Assembly: GCA_019359075.1 (NCBI GenBank)
Contig: JAHHIB010000058.1
Span: 1-55,764 of the forward strand
Length of the DNA: 55,764 nucleotides
From: Kalymmatonema hyalinum WJT4-NPBG1
GTDB taxonomy: Bacteria; Cyanobacteriota; Cyanobacteriia; Cyanobacteriales; Nostocaceae
Reading direction: 5' to 3'
Positions 1 to 8,954 of the stretch are shown here, in pieces. Under the pieces are notes generated by a model that saw nothing but the letters and a program-made list of their open reading frames with translations, did not search any database and was not told the origin of the DNA. Position 1 is the first letter of the stretch. Each line of letters starts with the position of its first letter. The translations under genes were made by a program, and so were the position numbers.

Positions 1-117
1 CAAGCTTTACGCCATCGCATTCAAGAGCTGTTTGACCAACTCACGCTTGAACAAGTGATGTCTGTCTGTTCTTATAACTTTATCTTAGAAGCCCTTTTCT
101 ATGCAGCTTCACATTAA
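1..117 (+). CDS. C-terminal fragment of a transposase-like ORF (partial, runs in from the left edge)
   Basis: Frame 1 is open from the first base to a TAA at 115-117 and gives 38 residues, including ELFDQLTLEQVMSVCSY and the C-terminal stretch FILEALFYAAS. This resembles the C terminus of cyanobacterial IS630-like DDE transposases as I remember them. The fragment is too short to prove that family. No terminal inverted repeat can be checked because the rest lies outside the window. The 24 bases to the nadA stop hold no gene. It could instead be the tail of an unrelated conserved protein. Confidence 0.45.
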   Translation, partial: QALRHRIQELFDQLTLEQVMSVCSYNFILEALFYAASH

Positions 118-141
118 ATTGGTATCAGTAGCTTAATAATA

Positions 142-1161
142 TCAAGCACTCATTTCTAGCATTCTTTGAATTGGTCGCAATGCAGCCTCGCGCATATTCT
201 CTGGTAAGGTGATTTCTGGAGCGCGATTTTTCATCGCCCAGTAGAGCTTTTCCAGTGTATTTAACCGCATAAAAGGACACTCATTGCAAGCGCAGTTATT
301 CAGCGGTGGTGCAGGTATAAAGCGTTTGTGCGGCGCTCGTTTTTGCATTTGATGAATGATACCAGGTTCCGTAGCAACGATAAATTCTTGAGAAGAACTC
401 TGTTCACAATATTTGAGTAAAGCTGCAGTCGAGCCGATAAAACTCGCGTGGCGCAATACGCTAGTTTCACATTCTGGGTGGGCGATCGCCTCTGCTTGGG
501 GGTGTGCAATTTTTAATTGTACAATTTTCTTTTCCGAAAAGGTTTCATGGACAACACAGCTCCCTTCCCACAGCACTAAATGTCGCCCAGTTTTTTCCAT
601 CACATACCGCCCCAAATTTCTATCTGGGGCAAAAATAATCGGCTGGTCTTTGGGAATCTGCTGGACGATTTTGACAGCGTTGGAACTGGTGCAAATAATA
701 TCGCTCATTGCCTTAATGTCCGCAGAGCAGTTGATGTAAGAAACTACCAAATGATCTGGGTGCGCCGCTTTAAAAGCAGCAAACGCCTCTGGTGGACAAC
801 TATCGGCTAAAGAACAACCAGCATTTAAATCAGGTAAAAGTACCATTTTGTCGGGATTGAGAATCTTTGCCGTTTCTGCCATAAAGTGGACACCAGCAAA
901 GACAATCACATCTGCATTGGTGTTAGCTGCTGCTTTAGCAAGCTGTAGCGAATCCCCAATAAAATCTGCGATATCTTGAATATCCGGTTCTTGATAATAA
1001 TGTGCCAGGATAACAGCATTGAGTTCTTTTTTAAGAGTCTCAATGGCTGTAAATAAATCTAGTGGTAGATCACCCTGTTCCGTTTTTCCACGTTGAGAAA
1101 GTGCAGTCGTAAACACAGTTAGATGTTGCTGGATGTTACAAGTTTTTGCTAGTGGATTCAA
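142..1161 (-). CDS. nadA: Quinolinate synthase A
   Basis: Condenses iminoaspartate with dihydroxyacetone phosphate to quinolinate in de novo NAD synthesis, using a [4Fe-4S] cluster in the cytosol. The 339-residue product has the hallmark N-terminal motif [17 protein letters not shown]. The three cluster cysteines sit in [15 protein letters not shown] and the C-terminal CACNECPFM. The family's [14 protein letters not shown] and [10 protein letters not shown] motifs are present. Length fits NadA; the first 15-20 residues are the least certain because an internal Met (MFTT-like start in relatives) is absent here. It is transcribed divergently from the metallophosphoesterase, with which it shares a short promoter region. 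No nadB or nadC lies in the window. Confidence 0.96.
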   Translation of the reverse strand: MNPLAKTCNIQQHLTVFTTALSQRGKTEQGDLPLDLFTAIETLKKELNAVILAHYYQEPDIQDIADFIGDSLQLAKAAANTNADVIVFAGVHFMAETAKILNPDKMVLLPDLNAGCSLADSCPPEAFAAFKAAHPDHLVVSYINCSADIKAMSDIICTSSNAVKIVQQIPKDQPIIFAPDRNLGRYVMEKTGRHLVLWEGSCVVHETFSEKKIVQLKIAHPQAEAIAHPECETSVLRHASFIGSTAALLKYCEQSSSQEFIVATEPGIIHQMQKRAPHKRFIPAPPLNNCACNECPFMRLNTLEKLYWAMKNRAPEITLPENMREAALRPIQRMLEMSA

Positions 1162-1269
1162 TTATAGTAGTTTTTACCAAAAATGTTTGGTGGGTGATGC
1201 TCCTTCCTTGGAATTGTGCCAAAATCCCGTAATTTTCATATGCTGGAAACAGATGGCAAGGAAAGTGGC

Positions 1270-2199
1270 ATGACCAGTCAGAAAACAAACTCAAAAACTT
1301 TGAAAATTGCTGTAGTAGGAGATGTTCACGACCAATGGGAAGAAGAAGATGGCATTGCACTCAAGCATCTGGGTGTTGACTTAGTGCTGTTTGTTGGGGA
1401 TTTTGGCAATGAGTCGGTAGAAGTGGTAAGAGCGATCGCATCCCTCGACATTCCCAAAGCAGCGGTGATGGGAAACCACGATGCTTGGTACACTGCTACA
1501 GACTGGGGACGGAAGAAGTGTCCTTACGACCGCAGCAAGGAAGACTGGGTACAGCAGCAACTGGATTTACTGGGTGAAACCCAAGTCGGTTACGGTAAAC
1601 TAGATTTTCCGGCTCTAAATTTAACGGTTGTTGGAGGTCGTCCGTTTAGCTGGGGTGGACCAGAGTGGAAATATACTGATTTCTACCAACAGTGGTATGG
1701 AGTGACGAGTTTTGAAGAGTCCACAGCCCGCATCGTTGCAGCGGCTAAAAGTGCGGCTTACCAGACGATAATTTTTCTCGGTCACAACGGTCCCACGGGG
1801 TTGGGCGATCGCCCAGAAGATCCCTGCGGCAAAGATTGGCATCCCATAGGCGGCGACTTTGGCGACGCGGATTTAGGAGAGGCGATATCTCAGACGATCA
1901 CGGCTGGTAAAACCATTCCCCTCGTCACATTTGGTCATATGCATCACAGCCTGCGACACACAAAGAAAGAGCCGCGAAAGCGCATCTTTAGAAGTCCAGA
2001 GGGGATAGTTTACTTGAACGCTGCTAGTGTACCCAGGATTGTGGAACATGGCAGCCATAAGCAGCGTAACTTCTCCATTGTCCTGCTGGAAGGTCGTACC
2101 GTCTCCCAAGTCTCCCTCGTCTGGGTTGGAAAGGATTTCACTGTCACTTCTGAGGAAATTCTTTATCAAAAGCCCACTCCAGTAGTGCAACCTGCGTAG
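1270..2199 (+). CDS. Metallophosphoesterase (TIGR04168-like, cyanobacterial/plastid type)
   Basis: Calcineurin-like phosphoesterase of 309 residues. The metal-binding motifs appear in order: GDVHDQW (D-x-H), FVGDFGNE (GD), MGNHDAW (GNHD), FLGHNGP and FGHMHHS (GH-x-H). These should hold a dinuclear metal centre; the substrate is unknown. I chose the ATG at 1270 because an AGGAAAG ribosome site lies just upstream. An in-frame ATG at 1240 and a GTG-type start at 1216 would add only a non-conserved leader. The gene is divergent from nadA and followed by tRNA-Ser. The conserved GVTSFEES and HPIGGDFGD stretches fit the cyanobacterial subfamily rather than a generic phosphatase. Confidence 0.88.
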   Translation: MTSQKTNSKTLKIAVVGDVHDQWEEEDGIALKHLGVDLVLFVGDFGNESVEVVRAIASLDIPKAAVMGNHDAWYTATDWGRKKCPYDRSKEDWVQQQLDLLGETQVGYGKLDFPALNLTVVGGRPFSWGGPEWKYTDFYQQWYGVTSFEESTARIVAAAKSAAYQTIIFLGHNGPTGLGDRPEDPCGKDWHPIGGDFGDADLGEAISQTITAGKTIPLVTFGHMHHSLRHTKKEPRKRIFRSPEGIVYLNAASVPRIVEHGSHKQRNFSIVLLEGRTVSQVSLVWVGKDFTVTSEEILYQKPTPVVQPA

Positions 2200-2272
2200 A
2201 GGATGAGATATACTATGTATTTGGTCGGCGTCATAAGCCGACTGCTGACAGCTAAGCGCTGACAGCTTTACT

Positions 2273-2357
2273 GGAGAGGTGGCAGAGTGGTCGATTGCGT
2301 CCGACTTGAAATCGGATGAACCGAAAGGTTCCGGGAGTTCGAATCTCCCCTTCTCCG
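2273..2357 (+). tRNA. tRNA-Ser (anticodon UGA)
   Basis: An 85-nt cloverleaf without encoded CCA. The acceptor arms are GGAGAGG and CTTCTCC with one G-U pair. The anticodon stem CCGA/TCGG closes the loop CTTGAAA with anticodon TGA. A long variable arm, typical of serine tRNA, follows, and the T-arm is GGGAG TTCGAAT CTCCC. It reads UCA/UCG-type codons. It lies between two unrelated genes. Confidence 0.96.
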
Positions 2358-2428
2358 TTGTTATTCTAGCTGGTCTGCTTCATCAACTACCGTAATTTAT
2401 CACTCGCGCTTGCTCTAAGTAACATAAT

Positions 2429-3184
2429 TTAAGCACGGATGATAGCTACCCCAGCAGCCTCGTAAGGAGCAAGAATTTTGTCACTAACTGTGTTTTCAGT
2501 CACTATATGTGTTAGTTGACTTATCGGTCCAACAATATATGGTGATGCAGTTCCCAATTTTTCCCCAGAGGCAAGCGCGACTACCTCGGCAGAACTGTCT
2601 ATCATTGCACGCTTGACATAAGTTTCCTCTATATTAAGCATACTAATCCCCACTTCTGGATGTAAGCTGCGTACACCTAACAGGCATAAATCGGCACGGA
2701 TACCCCGCAAAGCCTCGACAGTTGACACCCCGACACTCACTAAAGAATTTTTTAAGAGCCGCCCACCAAGCAGGATAACTTCAATATGGGCGTGTTCTAC
2801 CAAGGCTATAGCAATTGGGGGACTGTGGGTAATGACTGTGGCATGTAGATCCAAGGGGAGATGTTGCACGACTTGCTGTGTTGTAGTGCCGCCATCCAAC
2901 AGCACCACCTGTTGTGATCGTACCAAGCTAGCTGCCGCCCGACCAATTGCCACTTTTGCCTTTTGAGCCTGGCTTTGTCTCGCTGTATAGGTAACAGCTT
3001 GTGGAGAGGCGGGCAGCGCACCTCCATGTACGCGCAGCAGCAGCCCAGCATCCGCTAAGTCACGCAAGTCTCGGCGAATCGTGTCTTCTGAAACTTTAAG
3101 CTGACTACTCAAATCCGACGAAAGCACCTTTCCATCCCGGTGCAGGGTTTCAAGAATGAACTGTTTTCTTTCAGCACTCAGCAT
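2429..3184 (-). CDS. DeoR-family transcriptional regulator
   Basis: A 251-residue regulator. The N-terminal winged helix-turn-helix (residues about 1-57) has the signature LKVSEDTIRRDLRDLADAG followed by RVHGGA. The C-terminal DeoRC sensor domain carries LDGGTTTQQVV and LLGGRLL, a fold that usually binds a sugar phosphate. It is divergent from a HAD sugar-phosphatase-like gene 128 bp away, and the shared gap contains two inverted repeats that could be its operators. A role in repressing that gene and itself is an inference from this arrangement. The ligand cannot be read from the sequence. Confidence 0.9.
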   Translation of the reverse strand: MLSAERKQFILETLHRDGKVLSSDLSSQLKVSEDTIRRDLRDLADAGLLLRVHGGALPASPQAVTYTARQSQAQKAKVAIGRAAASLVRSQQVVLLDGGTTTQQVVQHLPLDLHATVITHSPPIAIALVEHAHIEVILLGGRLLKNSLVSVGVSTVEALRGIRADLCLLGVRSLHPEVGISMLNIEETYVKRAMIDSSAEVVALASGEKLGTASPYIVGPISQLTHIVTENTVSDKILAPYEAAGVAIIRA

Positions 3185-3221
3185 TGTTTTCTAAAAAATT
3201 TTGCGTTTTTGTTCTTGTATA

Positions 3222-3266
3222 TGCGTTTATTCGCAGTTATTATTTTGAATATGCGGCTTTATGCAT
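3222..3266. promoter_or_regulatory. Two inverted repeats, candidate operators of the DeoR regulator
   Basis: TGCGTTTATTCGCA (3222-3235) and ATGCGGCTTTATGCAT (3251-3266) are short inverted repeats. They lie in the gap between the divergent DeoR and HAD genes and share TATGCG half-sites. DeoR-family proteins commonly bind repeated sites near their own promoter; the assignment here is inference. Confidence 0.45.
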
Positions 3267-3312
3267 AACTTTGCTTTTTTGAGTTTTTCTATTGTACGCG
3301 GAGGATAAGACT

Positions 3313-4149
3313 ATGAAGGAGGCTACTGCTAGATTTCCTTACCGATTGGCGGCTATTGACCTTGATGATACCTTGCTTGGTCCCGATAAACGGATCAGTG
3401 AGCAAAATGCATCTGCCGTACAATCCCTACGAAATCTGGGCGTGATGGTGGTACTTGCTTCCGGGCGCAGTTATGAGAACATACTAAACTTTCACCAACA
3501 ACTTGGTTTGCGCGGTCCCATTGTTTCCAGTGACGGAGCACTCGTCAAAAACGCAGAAACAAGCATACTCCTGCAACAGCACTCAGTGCCAACAGATTTG
3601 GCAGCTAAGGTTATGGCGGATGGCCTTGCTTACGGCTTGACTCTGATCTGCTATTACACCGATGGTGTATATGTGAGCGAGAGCAACGAATTGACAACGC
3701 TGTACCAGCAGCGTTCCGGCGAACAGGTTACGGTGGATAGTCAGCAAGCTCAAGAATTGCGATCTGCTCCTTTGAAGGTGATTTGGTGTGGAAACCCTCA
3801 ACAGATTGCAGCAGTGCATAAAGCCGCAGAGGCATCTTATCAGGCTCTACTCAACATCACACTGACAGATCCAGAATATTTAGTATTTACAGCTTTTGGA
3901 GTGGACAAGGCTGTTGGTTTGGCAGCAGTAGCTAAGTACTATCATGTTGAGCCAACAGAAGTTATTGCGTTTGGTGATGGTAATAACGACGTGCCAATGC
4001 TTGCTTGGGCGGGTCTTGGAGTTGCAATGAGCAACGCTCGTCCAAGTGCTAAAAAAGCAGCAAAACTAGTTGCTTCTCCTGGCAATCCAGAGACGAGTTT
4101 TGCCCGTGCTATGGAAATGGTACTGATTTCAAAGCTTCATTCAGCTTAA
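3313..4149 (+). CDS. Cof-type HAD-IIB family phosphatase
   Basis: A cytosolic 278-residue HAD-superfamily hydrolase that should dephosphorylate small phosphorylated metabolites such as sugar phosphates. Motif I is AIDLDDTLLG with the nucleophilic Asp. Motif II is LASGRS, and motif IV is GDGNNDVPML followed by GVAMSNA. A type IIB cap lies between motifs II and III. The ATG at 3313 has GGAGG at 3300-3304; a TTG 21 bases upstream is possible but overlaps that ribosome site. The divergent DeoR regulator suggests joint control, possibly by a sugar phosphate the enzyme consumes. Confidence 0.9.
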   Translation: MKEATARFPYRLAAIDLDDTLLGPDKRISEQNASAVQSLRNLGVMVVLASGRSYENILNFHQQLGLRGPIVSSDGALVKNAETSILLQQHSVPTDLAAKVMADGLAYGLTLICYYTDGVYVSESNELTTLYQQRSGEQVTVDSQQAQELRSAPLKVIWCGNPQQIAAVHKAAEASYQALLNITLTDPEYLVFTAFGVDKAVGLAAVAKYYHVEPTEVIAFGDGNNDVPMLAWAGLGVAMSNARPSAKKAAKLVASPGNPETSFARAMEMVLISKLHSA

Positions 4150-4370
4150 TCCGGCTCAAGCTGTGCTTAACACAACAGTACTCAATCAAACAGGAGCAAT
4201 TCTAGTTCTAATCTGCGTTACTTACCTCCACAAGTATAATTAGGTGCTTTTGATTTACCAGGCGATTGGCTTTGCCACTGCAATTTCGGGCGATCGCCCT
4301 CTCTCCCTTGCAATCCATGCCAGTTGCATCATGCTACTATGTCCAATAAATTCAACAAGGGGTTCGACAG

Positions 4371-4643
4371 ATGGCTATCGTTCATGATGTAGATTTACCC
4401 GATGACTTGTATGAACAGCTACAAGAGCTAGCTATAGCCGAAAACAACTCAATCAACGCCCAAGTCATTACTTTATTACGAAATGCTTTGTCCGCAGCCC
4501 AGATAAAGAAAATTGCAGAAGAGCAGAGGCGAAAGAATTTACCAAAACTTTTAGAAGAAAGTCGCCGCCGTCGGGAGCAGCTTCCAACTGATGTCGAATG
4601 GCCCGATAGCACCGCCCTGATTAGAGAAGACCGCGATAGATGA
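4371..4643 (+). CDS. FitA/Arc-type ribbon-helix-helix antitoxin
   Basis: A 90-residue protein. The N terminus (about residues 1-45) matches the FitA/Arc RHH pattern: DVDLPDDLYEQLQELA followed by SINAQVITLLRNAL. The C-terminal half is charged (EEQRRKNL, ESRRRREQ) and would wrap the toxin. Its stop overlaps the start of the PIN toxin gene in ATGA, the usual translational coupling of such pairs. It likely represses its own promoter together with the toxin. Confidence 0.85.
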   Translation: MAIVHDVDLPDDLYEQLQELAIAENNSINAQVITLLRNALSAAQIKKIAEEQRRKNLPKLLEESRRRREQLPTDVEWPDSTALIREDRDR

Positions 4644-5092
4644 CGACCCCTATCAGGTGCGTAGTGGATACAAGTGTTTGCATCAAGCACTTTATCCCAG
4701 ATCCCTTATCCCCGAAAGTTGATCAACTTTTGGCTCATATTGGCAATTCTCAAAATGAATTCTTTGTACCTGACCTGTTTTACATTGAATGTGCCAACAC
4801 GCTTTGGAAGTATGTTCGTGCAGGACTTTACCCTACCACCAAAGTTTCAGCAGATTTAGCAACTCTGAAGGCTTTTGACTTTCGTATCGTCTCTACTGTT
4901 AACTTGATGGCAGATGCCGTAAGCATCGCCTTGGCTTATAACATTTCTGCCTATGATGCTTCTTACGTAGCCCTTTCACACCAGGTTGGTGCGACGCTAC
5001 TGACTCTAGACCAGCGCCTAGTTAGGGCTTTAGGGGCTACGTCTTACGATGTTTGCTTGTTTAATGACTTTGAGATTCCACCGTTGCCCTGA
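4640..5092 (+). CDS. PIN-domain VapC-type toxin
   Basis: A 150-residue PIN ribonuclease. The acidic residues of the active site are visible: VVDTSVCIKHF (first Asp), the YIECANTLW region (Glu), YDASYVALS (Asp) and LLTLDQRLV (last Asp). VapC-like toxins cut tRNA or rRNA and are held inactive by the upstream antitoxin. The gene starts inside the antitoxin stop codon. The pair lies directly before the NERD helicase, 220 bp away, with no sign of co-transcription beyond the shared strand. Confidence 0.87.
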   Translation: MTTPIRCVVDTSVCIKHFIPDPLSPKVDQLLAHIGNSQNEFFVPDLFYIECANTLWKYVRAGLYPTTKVSADLATLKAFDFRIVSTVNLMADAVSIALAYNISAYDASYVALSHQVGATLLTLDQRLVRALGATSYDVCLFNDFEIPPLP

Positions 5093-5312
5093 ATTTAAAG
5101 GAGGAGCAACGCTAACTTACTTCAGTATCTAAAAGTTAACGAGCAAAATTATCACAACCTTTGTTCAATTAATACCGCATATCTGCTGAACTTACCTAGG
5201 TAAGTAGTTCCGTGTATCTGCACTGGTAAGTATTACATTTGCAGTGCTAGCCTGACAGCATTACTCAAAATGCTTTTGTATCAGAAGTTTAACAAATACA
5301 GGCAGGTACCGA

Positions 5313-7499
5313 ATGGATCGTGGTAACGAAGAACAAAGTAGCAAATTTATCACTACCGAACCGTTAAAAGCTAGCAGTGAAGCGGGTGAGCAAAAAGTTT
5401 GGGATGCTGTTAAGAGTGCTTTTTCTGATAGAAACTGTATCGGATACTGGCGCTATCCGATTTTCTCGAAGGTGGGAGAGATTCGTAAGGAACCTGATAT
5501 CCTCATAGCTGATAGAGAATTTGGTTTAGTGGTTATTGAGGTTTTGCCTGTCGCCATTGACCAAGTCGTTGGTATTAATGATGATATTTGGCAGTTGCAA
5601 AACTATCACATCGCAGAAGCTAATCCTTATCAACGAGCCGAACATCAACTACGAGCATTGATTGCATACACTGACCGCGAATCTGCTATCTGGCGCAAGG
5701 TTAGCGGACGAGCGATCGCTGCACTACCTCTGATTACCCAAGAACAATGGCAACAAAAAGGCTTTGACCAACTACCCAACTGTCCTCCTGTGATTTTCCA
5801 AGACCAGTTAGGCAAAGTTGGCTTATTGGAACGTATTCAACAAATCTCTTGTGTAGTTCCAGGAGAAAGCCTGGAAGATAAAGACTGGGAATTGCTACTT
5901 TCAGTGATTGGCGGGACACCTGTACTTCGCAAACCTCCTCGCGCTACAACCTCAACCACAGGGAAAACGCGCGCCAGCATTATGGACAGTTTGCGGCAAA
6001 GACTATACGAAATAGATTTACAGCAAGAACACATAGGAAAAGAAATTCCCCCAGGACCTCAACGAATTCGCGGTATTGCAGGTTCAGGTAAGACAGTGCT
6101 GCTGTGTCAAAAAGCGGCGATGATGCACCTTAAGCACCCAGAGTGGGATATTGCTTTGGTATTTTTTACGCGATCGCTCTACGAGCAAATTATCGGATTA
6201 GTAGATAAGTGGATACGCCGCTTTAGTTGTGGTGAGATGCAGTACGACCATAAGACAAACCACAAGCTGCAAGTACTTCATGCTTGGGGAGCGAGGGAAC
6301 AACCAGGTTTGTACGGGACGATTTGCGAGTACCACGGTAAAAGACGCGGGACTGTTGCAGACACGAAAGAAAGACAACCTAACCGAGGTTTGGCAGAGTT
6401 ATGTAAACGGCTACAAGAGGAAATAGAGATTGAGCCGATGTTCGATGCCATCTTGATTGATGAAGGTCAAGATTTAGTAGCCGAAGATAATTTGAAATAT
6501 GAGGATAAGCAAGCTATTTACTGGATGGCTTATCAAGCCTTACGACCTGTGAGTGAGCAACAACCAGAGGAGAGGCGCTTAATTTGGGCTTACGATGAAG
6601 CACAAAGCCTCGATACTATAGTAGTGCCAGAGGCTAAAGAAGTCTTTGGCAAGAGTTTGAGTAATTTGTTGAACAAGCAACCGCAGTATGTCGGCGGTAT
6701 CCAACGTGCTGTAGTGATGCGCCACTGTTACCGCACTCCTGGATTAATTCTCACAGCAGCTCATGCCATTGGTATGGGTTTGCTACGCCCAGAGGGAATG
6801 GTTTCTGGTATCACGAAAAAAAAAGATTGGGACACAATTGGTTACGAAGTCCAGGGAGACTTCAGGCGTGTCGGTCAGCCAATCACTCTCCATCGACCTC
6901 CGCAATATTCACCAAATCCCATTCCTGAACTTTGGGACACACCTGTATTGGAATTTCAAACTTACGGTTCTCGCCAAGAAGAAATGACTGCGTTGGCGCA
7001 GAACATCATGCATAATATCGTCCATGATGGTCTTAATCCCAGCCGCGATATCTTAATTGTGATTTTAGGCTCTAATTCCGAGGCAATGGACTTAGAAACT
7101 CAAGTGGCGGAATTTTTGATGCAACAGGGCATAGATATCTATATTCCCAGTGCTCGCAGCAGTAACATCTTAAAGTTTGAATGGGAAGTTAGTAAGCCAA
7201 ACAACTTCTGGTGTGATGGGGCTGTTACAGTCTCTCGTGTCCCTCGCGCTAAGGGAAATGAGGCTGATATGGTCTATGTAGTCGGCTTTGATAATGTCGC
7301 TCGCAATGAAAGTGATGTGAATTGTCGTAACCAGTTGTTTGTCGCTTTAACCAGGACACGGGGCTGGGCAAGCCTGAGTGGTGTCGGCAATTATCCGATG
7401 TATGATGAGATGCGGCAAGTCATTACCAGTGGTGACACTTTCACGTTTACCTACAAACGTCCACCGAAGCGGGATATTGGTGATGGAGAAGCAGTGTAG
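5313..7499 (+). CDS. NERD-domain protein fused to a UvrD/Rep-like superfamily 1 helicase
   Basis: A 728-residue protein. Residues about 20-120 form a NERD (nuclease-related) domain with EPDILI and LVVIEV. The Lys that normally follows in the E-V-K motif is replaced by Leu (IEVLPV), so nuclease activity is doubtful. The helicase core has Walker A GIAGSGKT (254-261), Walker B LIDEGQDL (381-388), and the C-terminal motifs RAKGNEADMVYVVG and NQLFVALTRTRGW typical of SF1 UvrD-type enzymes. NERD-helicases are linked to DNA processing and sometimes to defence islands, but this role is not proven. It stands alone, downstream of a VapBC-like pair. Confidence 0.85.
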   Translation: MDRGNEEQSSKFITTEPLKASSEAGEQKVWDAVKSAFSDRNCIGYWRYPIFSKVGEIRKEPDILIADREFGLVVIEVLPVAIDQVVGINDDIWQLQNYHIAEANPYQRAEHQLRALIAYTDRESAIWRKVSGRAIAALPLITQEQWQQKGFDQLPNCPPVIFQDQLGKVGLLERIQQISCVVPGESLEDKDWELLLSVIGGTPVLRKPPRATTSTTGKTRASIMDSLRQRLYEIDLQQEHIGKEIPPGPQRIRGIAGSGKTVLLCQKAAMMHLKHPEWDIALVFFTRSLYEQIIGLVDKWIRRFSCGEMQYDHKTNHKLQVLHAWGAREQPGLYGTICEYHGKRRGTVADTKERQPNRGLAELCKRLQEEIEIEPMFDAILIDEGQDLVAEDNLKYEDKQAIYWMAYQALRPVSEQQPEERRLIWAYDEAQSLDTIVVPEAKEVFGKSLSNLLNKQPQYVGGIQRAVVMRHCYRTPGLILTAAHAIGMGLLRPEGMVSGITKKKDWDTIGYEVQGDFRRVGQPITLHRPPQYSPNPIPELWDTPVLEFQTYGSRQEEMTALAQNIMHNIVHDGLNPSRDILIVILGSNSEAMDLETQVAEFLMQQGIDIYIPSARSSNILKFEWEVSKPNNFWCDGAVTVSRVPRAKGNEADMVYVVGFDNVARNESDVNCRNQLFVALTRTRGWASLSGVGNYPMYDEMRQVITSGDTFTFTYKRPPKRDIGDGEAV

Positions 7500-7566
7500 T
7501 GCAATTTCAGGTGAAGTGTTTTGCAATGATTCACCAGACAAGGGAGAGGGGGAAGTGGAGGGAGAT

Positions 7567-7625
7567 GAGGAGCCAGCGCCGTGGTGAGCCAGCGCTGCAG
7601 GAGGGTTTCCCTCCGCAGGCGACTG
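7567..7625. repeat. Dispersed palindromic repeat
   Basis: The stretch contains AGCGCTGCAGGAGGGTTTCC followed by CTCCGCAGGCG and folds through GGAGGG-TTT-CCCTCC. This type of element is common between genes in Nostocales genomes. It lies in the convergent gap between the helicase and the S1-domain gene and may end transcription. Confidence 0.6.
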
Positions 7626-7716
7626 GCGTGGAAATGAGGGACAGGGGAAAGACAAGAAAGCAAATCCTCCCTTGTCCTCCTTGTCTCCCTTCACCGATTG
7701 CACAAAAGGTTCCTTA

Positions 7717-8619
7717 TTATTCCGAGACCTTGTTCCTAGCTCGTTCTGCACGCGCCTCGGCTGATGCCATGACTTCGTCCATATTTTCTAGCATCTCGCC
7801 TGGGAAATTTTCCAGAACTCTGGTGGAAAGAGCAACTCGACCTTTGCCTTCATCCAAGTCTATGATTATAGCTTTAATCGGCTGACCGACTTGAAACACC
7901 TTTTCCAGATTTTCAATAAATTTCTGGCTGATCTGCTTAATATGGAGCAAGGCGCTTGTGCCATCTAAATCCACAAAGACACCAAAGGGTTTGATACCAC
8001 TGATTTTCCCAAGCACCAGCTGATTAACTTCCAGCACACTGAAACTAGCAGAACGAGTTGCTATGCGCTGCGAAAGGATAAGCTTATTGTTGCTGCGGTT
8101 AACTTCCAAAAAGCCAGTCGTGAGAGATTGACCCTTAAGTGCTTCTAAATTATCTCGCTCAACCAAGTGCGATCGCGGAATAAATCCTCGCAAACCCTGA
8201 ACATTGACGGTAACACCACCTTTATTGACATTAATCACCCGCACTTGCGTCGTTTGAGAATCCTCCTGCATTTGCGCCAGTCGATCCCAAATGTGGTTGA
8301 TTTCCAGTTGCTTTCGTGAAAGGGTGACTTGACCTTCTGCATCCTGATCCCTAATGATTAAGAATTCTAAATTCTCATTTAATGGCAGCACCTCCGACAA
8401 ATCGGTTACTGCTCTCAAACAAGCCTCATCGCGAGGGACAAACGCCGACGACTTGCCACCAATATCAACATACGCTCCATCAGGATCAAGTTGAAACACT
8501 CTGCCGTTTACCACCTGTCCCTTTTGAAACTGGTAATCGTGTTTTTCCAGTGCTTTGGCAAAGTCGTCCATTGTAAATGACGAATTGGCTTTTTGAGAAA
8601 ATTGCGCTTCGGAATCCAT
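7717..8619 (-). CDS. S1 RNA-binding-domain protein (ribosomal protein S1-like, Rps1b type)
   Basis: A 300-residue protein with three S1 OB-fold repeats at about residues 33-100, 117-185 and 200-270. They are marked by GQVVNGRVF...GAYVDIGGKSSAFVP, VNVQGLRGFIPRSHL and LGKISGIKPFGVFVDLDG...LLH. Cyanobacteria have several S1 proteins. This short three-repeat form resembles Rps1b, which binds mRNA and may help translation starts, rather than the housekeeping S1. The N-terminal 25 residues look disordered. The C terminus is rich in charged helix-forming residues (SAEARAERARNK). Confidence 0.88.
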   Translation of the reverse strand: MDSEAQFSQKANSSFTMDDFAKALEKHDYQFQKGQVVNGRVFQLDPDGAYVDIGGKSSAFVPRDEACLRAVTDLSEVLPLNENLEFLIIRDQDAEGQVTLSRKQLEINHIWDRLAQMQEDSQTTQVRVINVNKGGVTVNVQGLRGFIPRSHLVERDNLEALKGQSLTTGFLEVNRSNNKLILSQRIATRSASFSVLEVNQLVLGKISGIKPFGVFVDLDGTSALLHIKQISQKFIENLEKVFQVGQPIKAIIIDLDEGKGRVALSTRVLENFPGEMLENMDEVMASAEARAERARNKVSE

Positions 8620-8954
8620 GACTGTTAAAGATAAATTGCGATTCTAGCTGATGCCACTGGAGTTTTACTCAACGCCAAACAACACTATTCTTACCATGAT
8701 TGCTCGTGAAGACGGTTCTGCATCATTTGTGAGCCAGTGCGAATGACGGCTTTCCCGTATCCCTTACGGGATGCTTTGCGCTCAGGTGTGCCGTGCCTCC
8801 GCGCATCAGGAGCAACGCTTACGCGCAACGTCTCGGTTCGCAGAAGACATACCCGAAAAGTCCTTAGTCTTTTGTAATGACAAATGACCAAGGACAAATG
8901 ACAAATGACAAAGGACGACCCTAACGCAACCAGAACGCAAATCCAATCGGATAG
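8620..8954. repeat. Intergenic repeats: palindrome-rich block and heptamer tandem array
   Basis: This gap between two minus-strand genes has no credible gene. At 8751-8830 it holds a dispersed element with the palindrome TATCCCTTACGGGATGC, of a type also seen in degenerate form near 11880. At about 8878-8915 it holds an imperfect heptamer array (TGACAAA/TGACCAA units), the STRR type known from heterocystous cyanobacteria. Confidence 0.6.

Noticed and set aside
7347-7751. Minus-strand ORF of 134 residues covering the end of the helicase gene
   Set aside because: It is antisense to a conserved helicase motif region and reads through a dispersed palindrome; a shadow frame.
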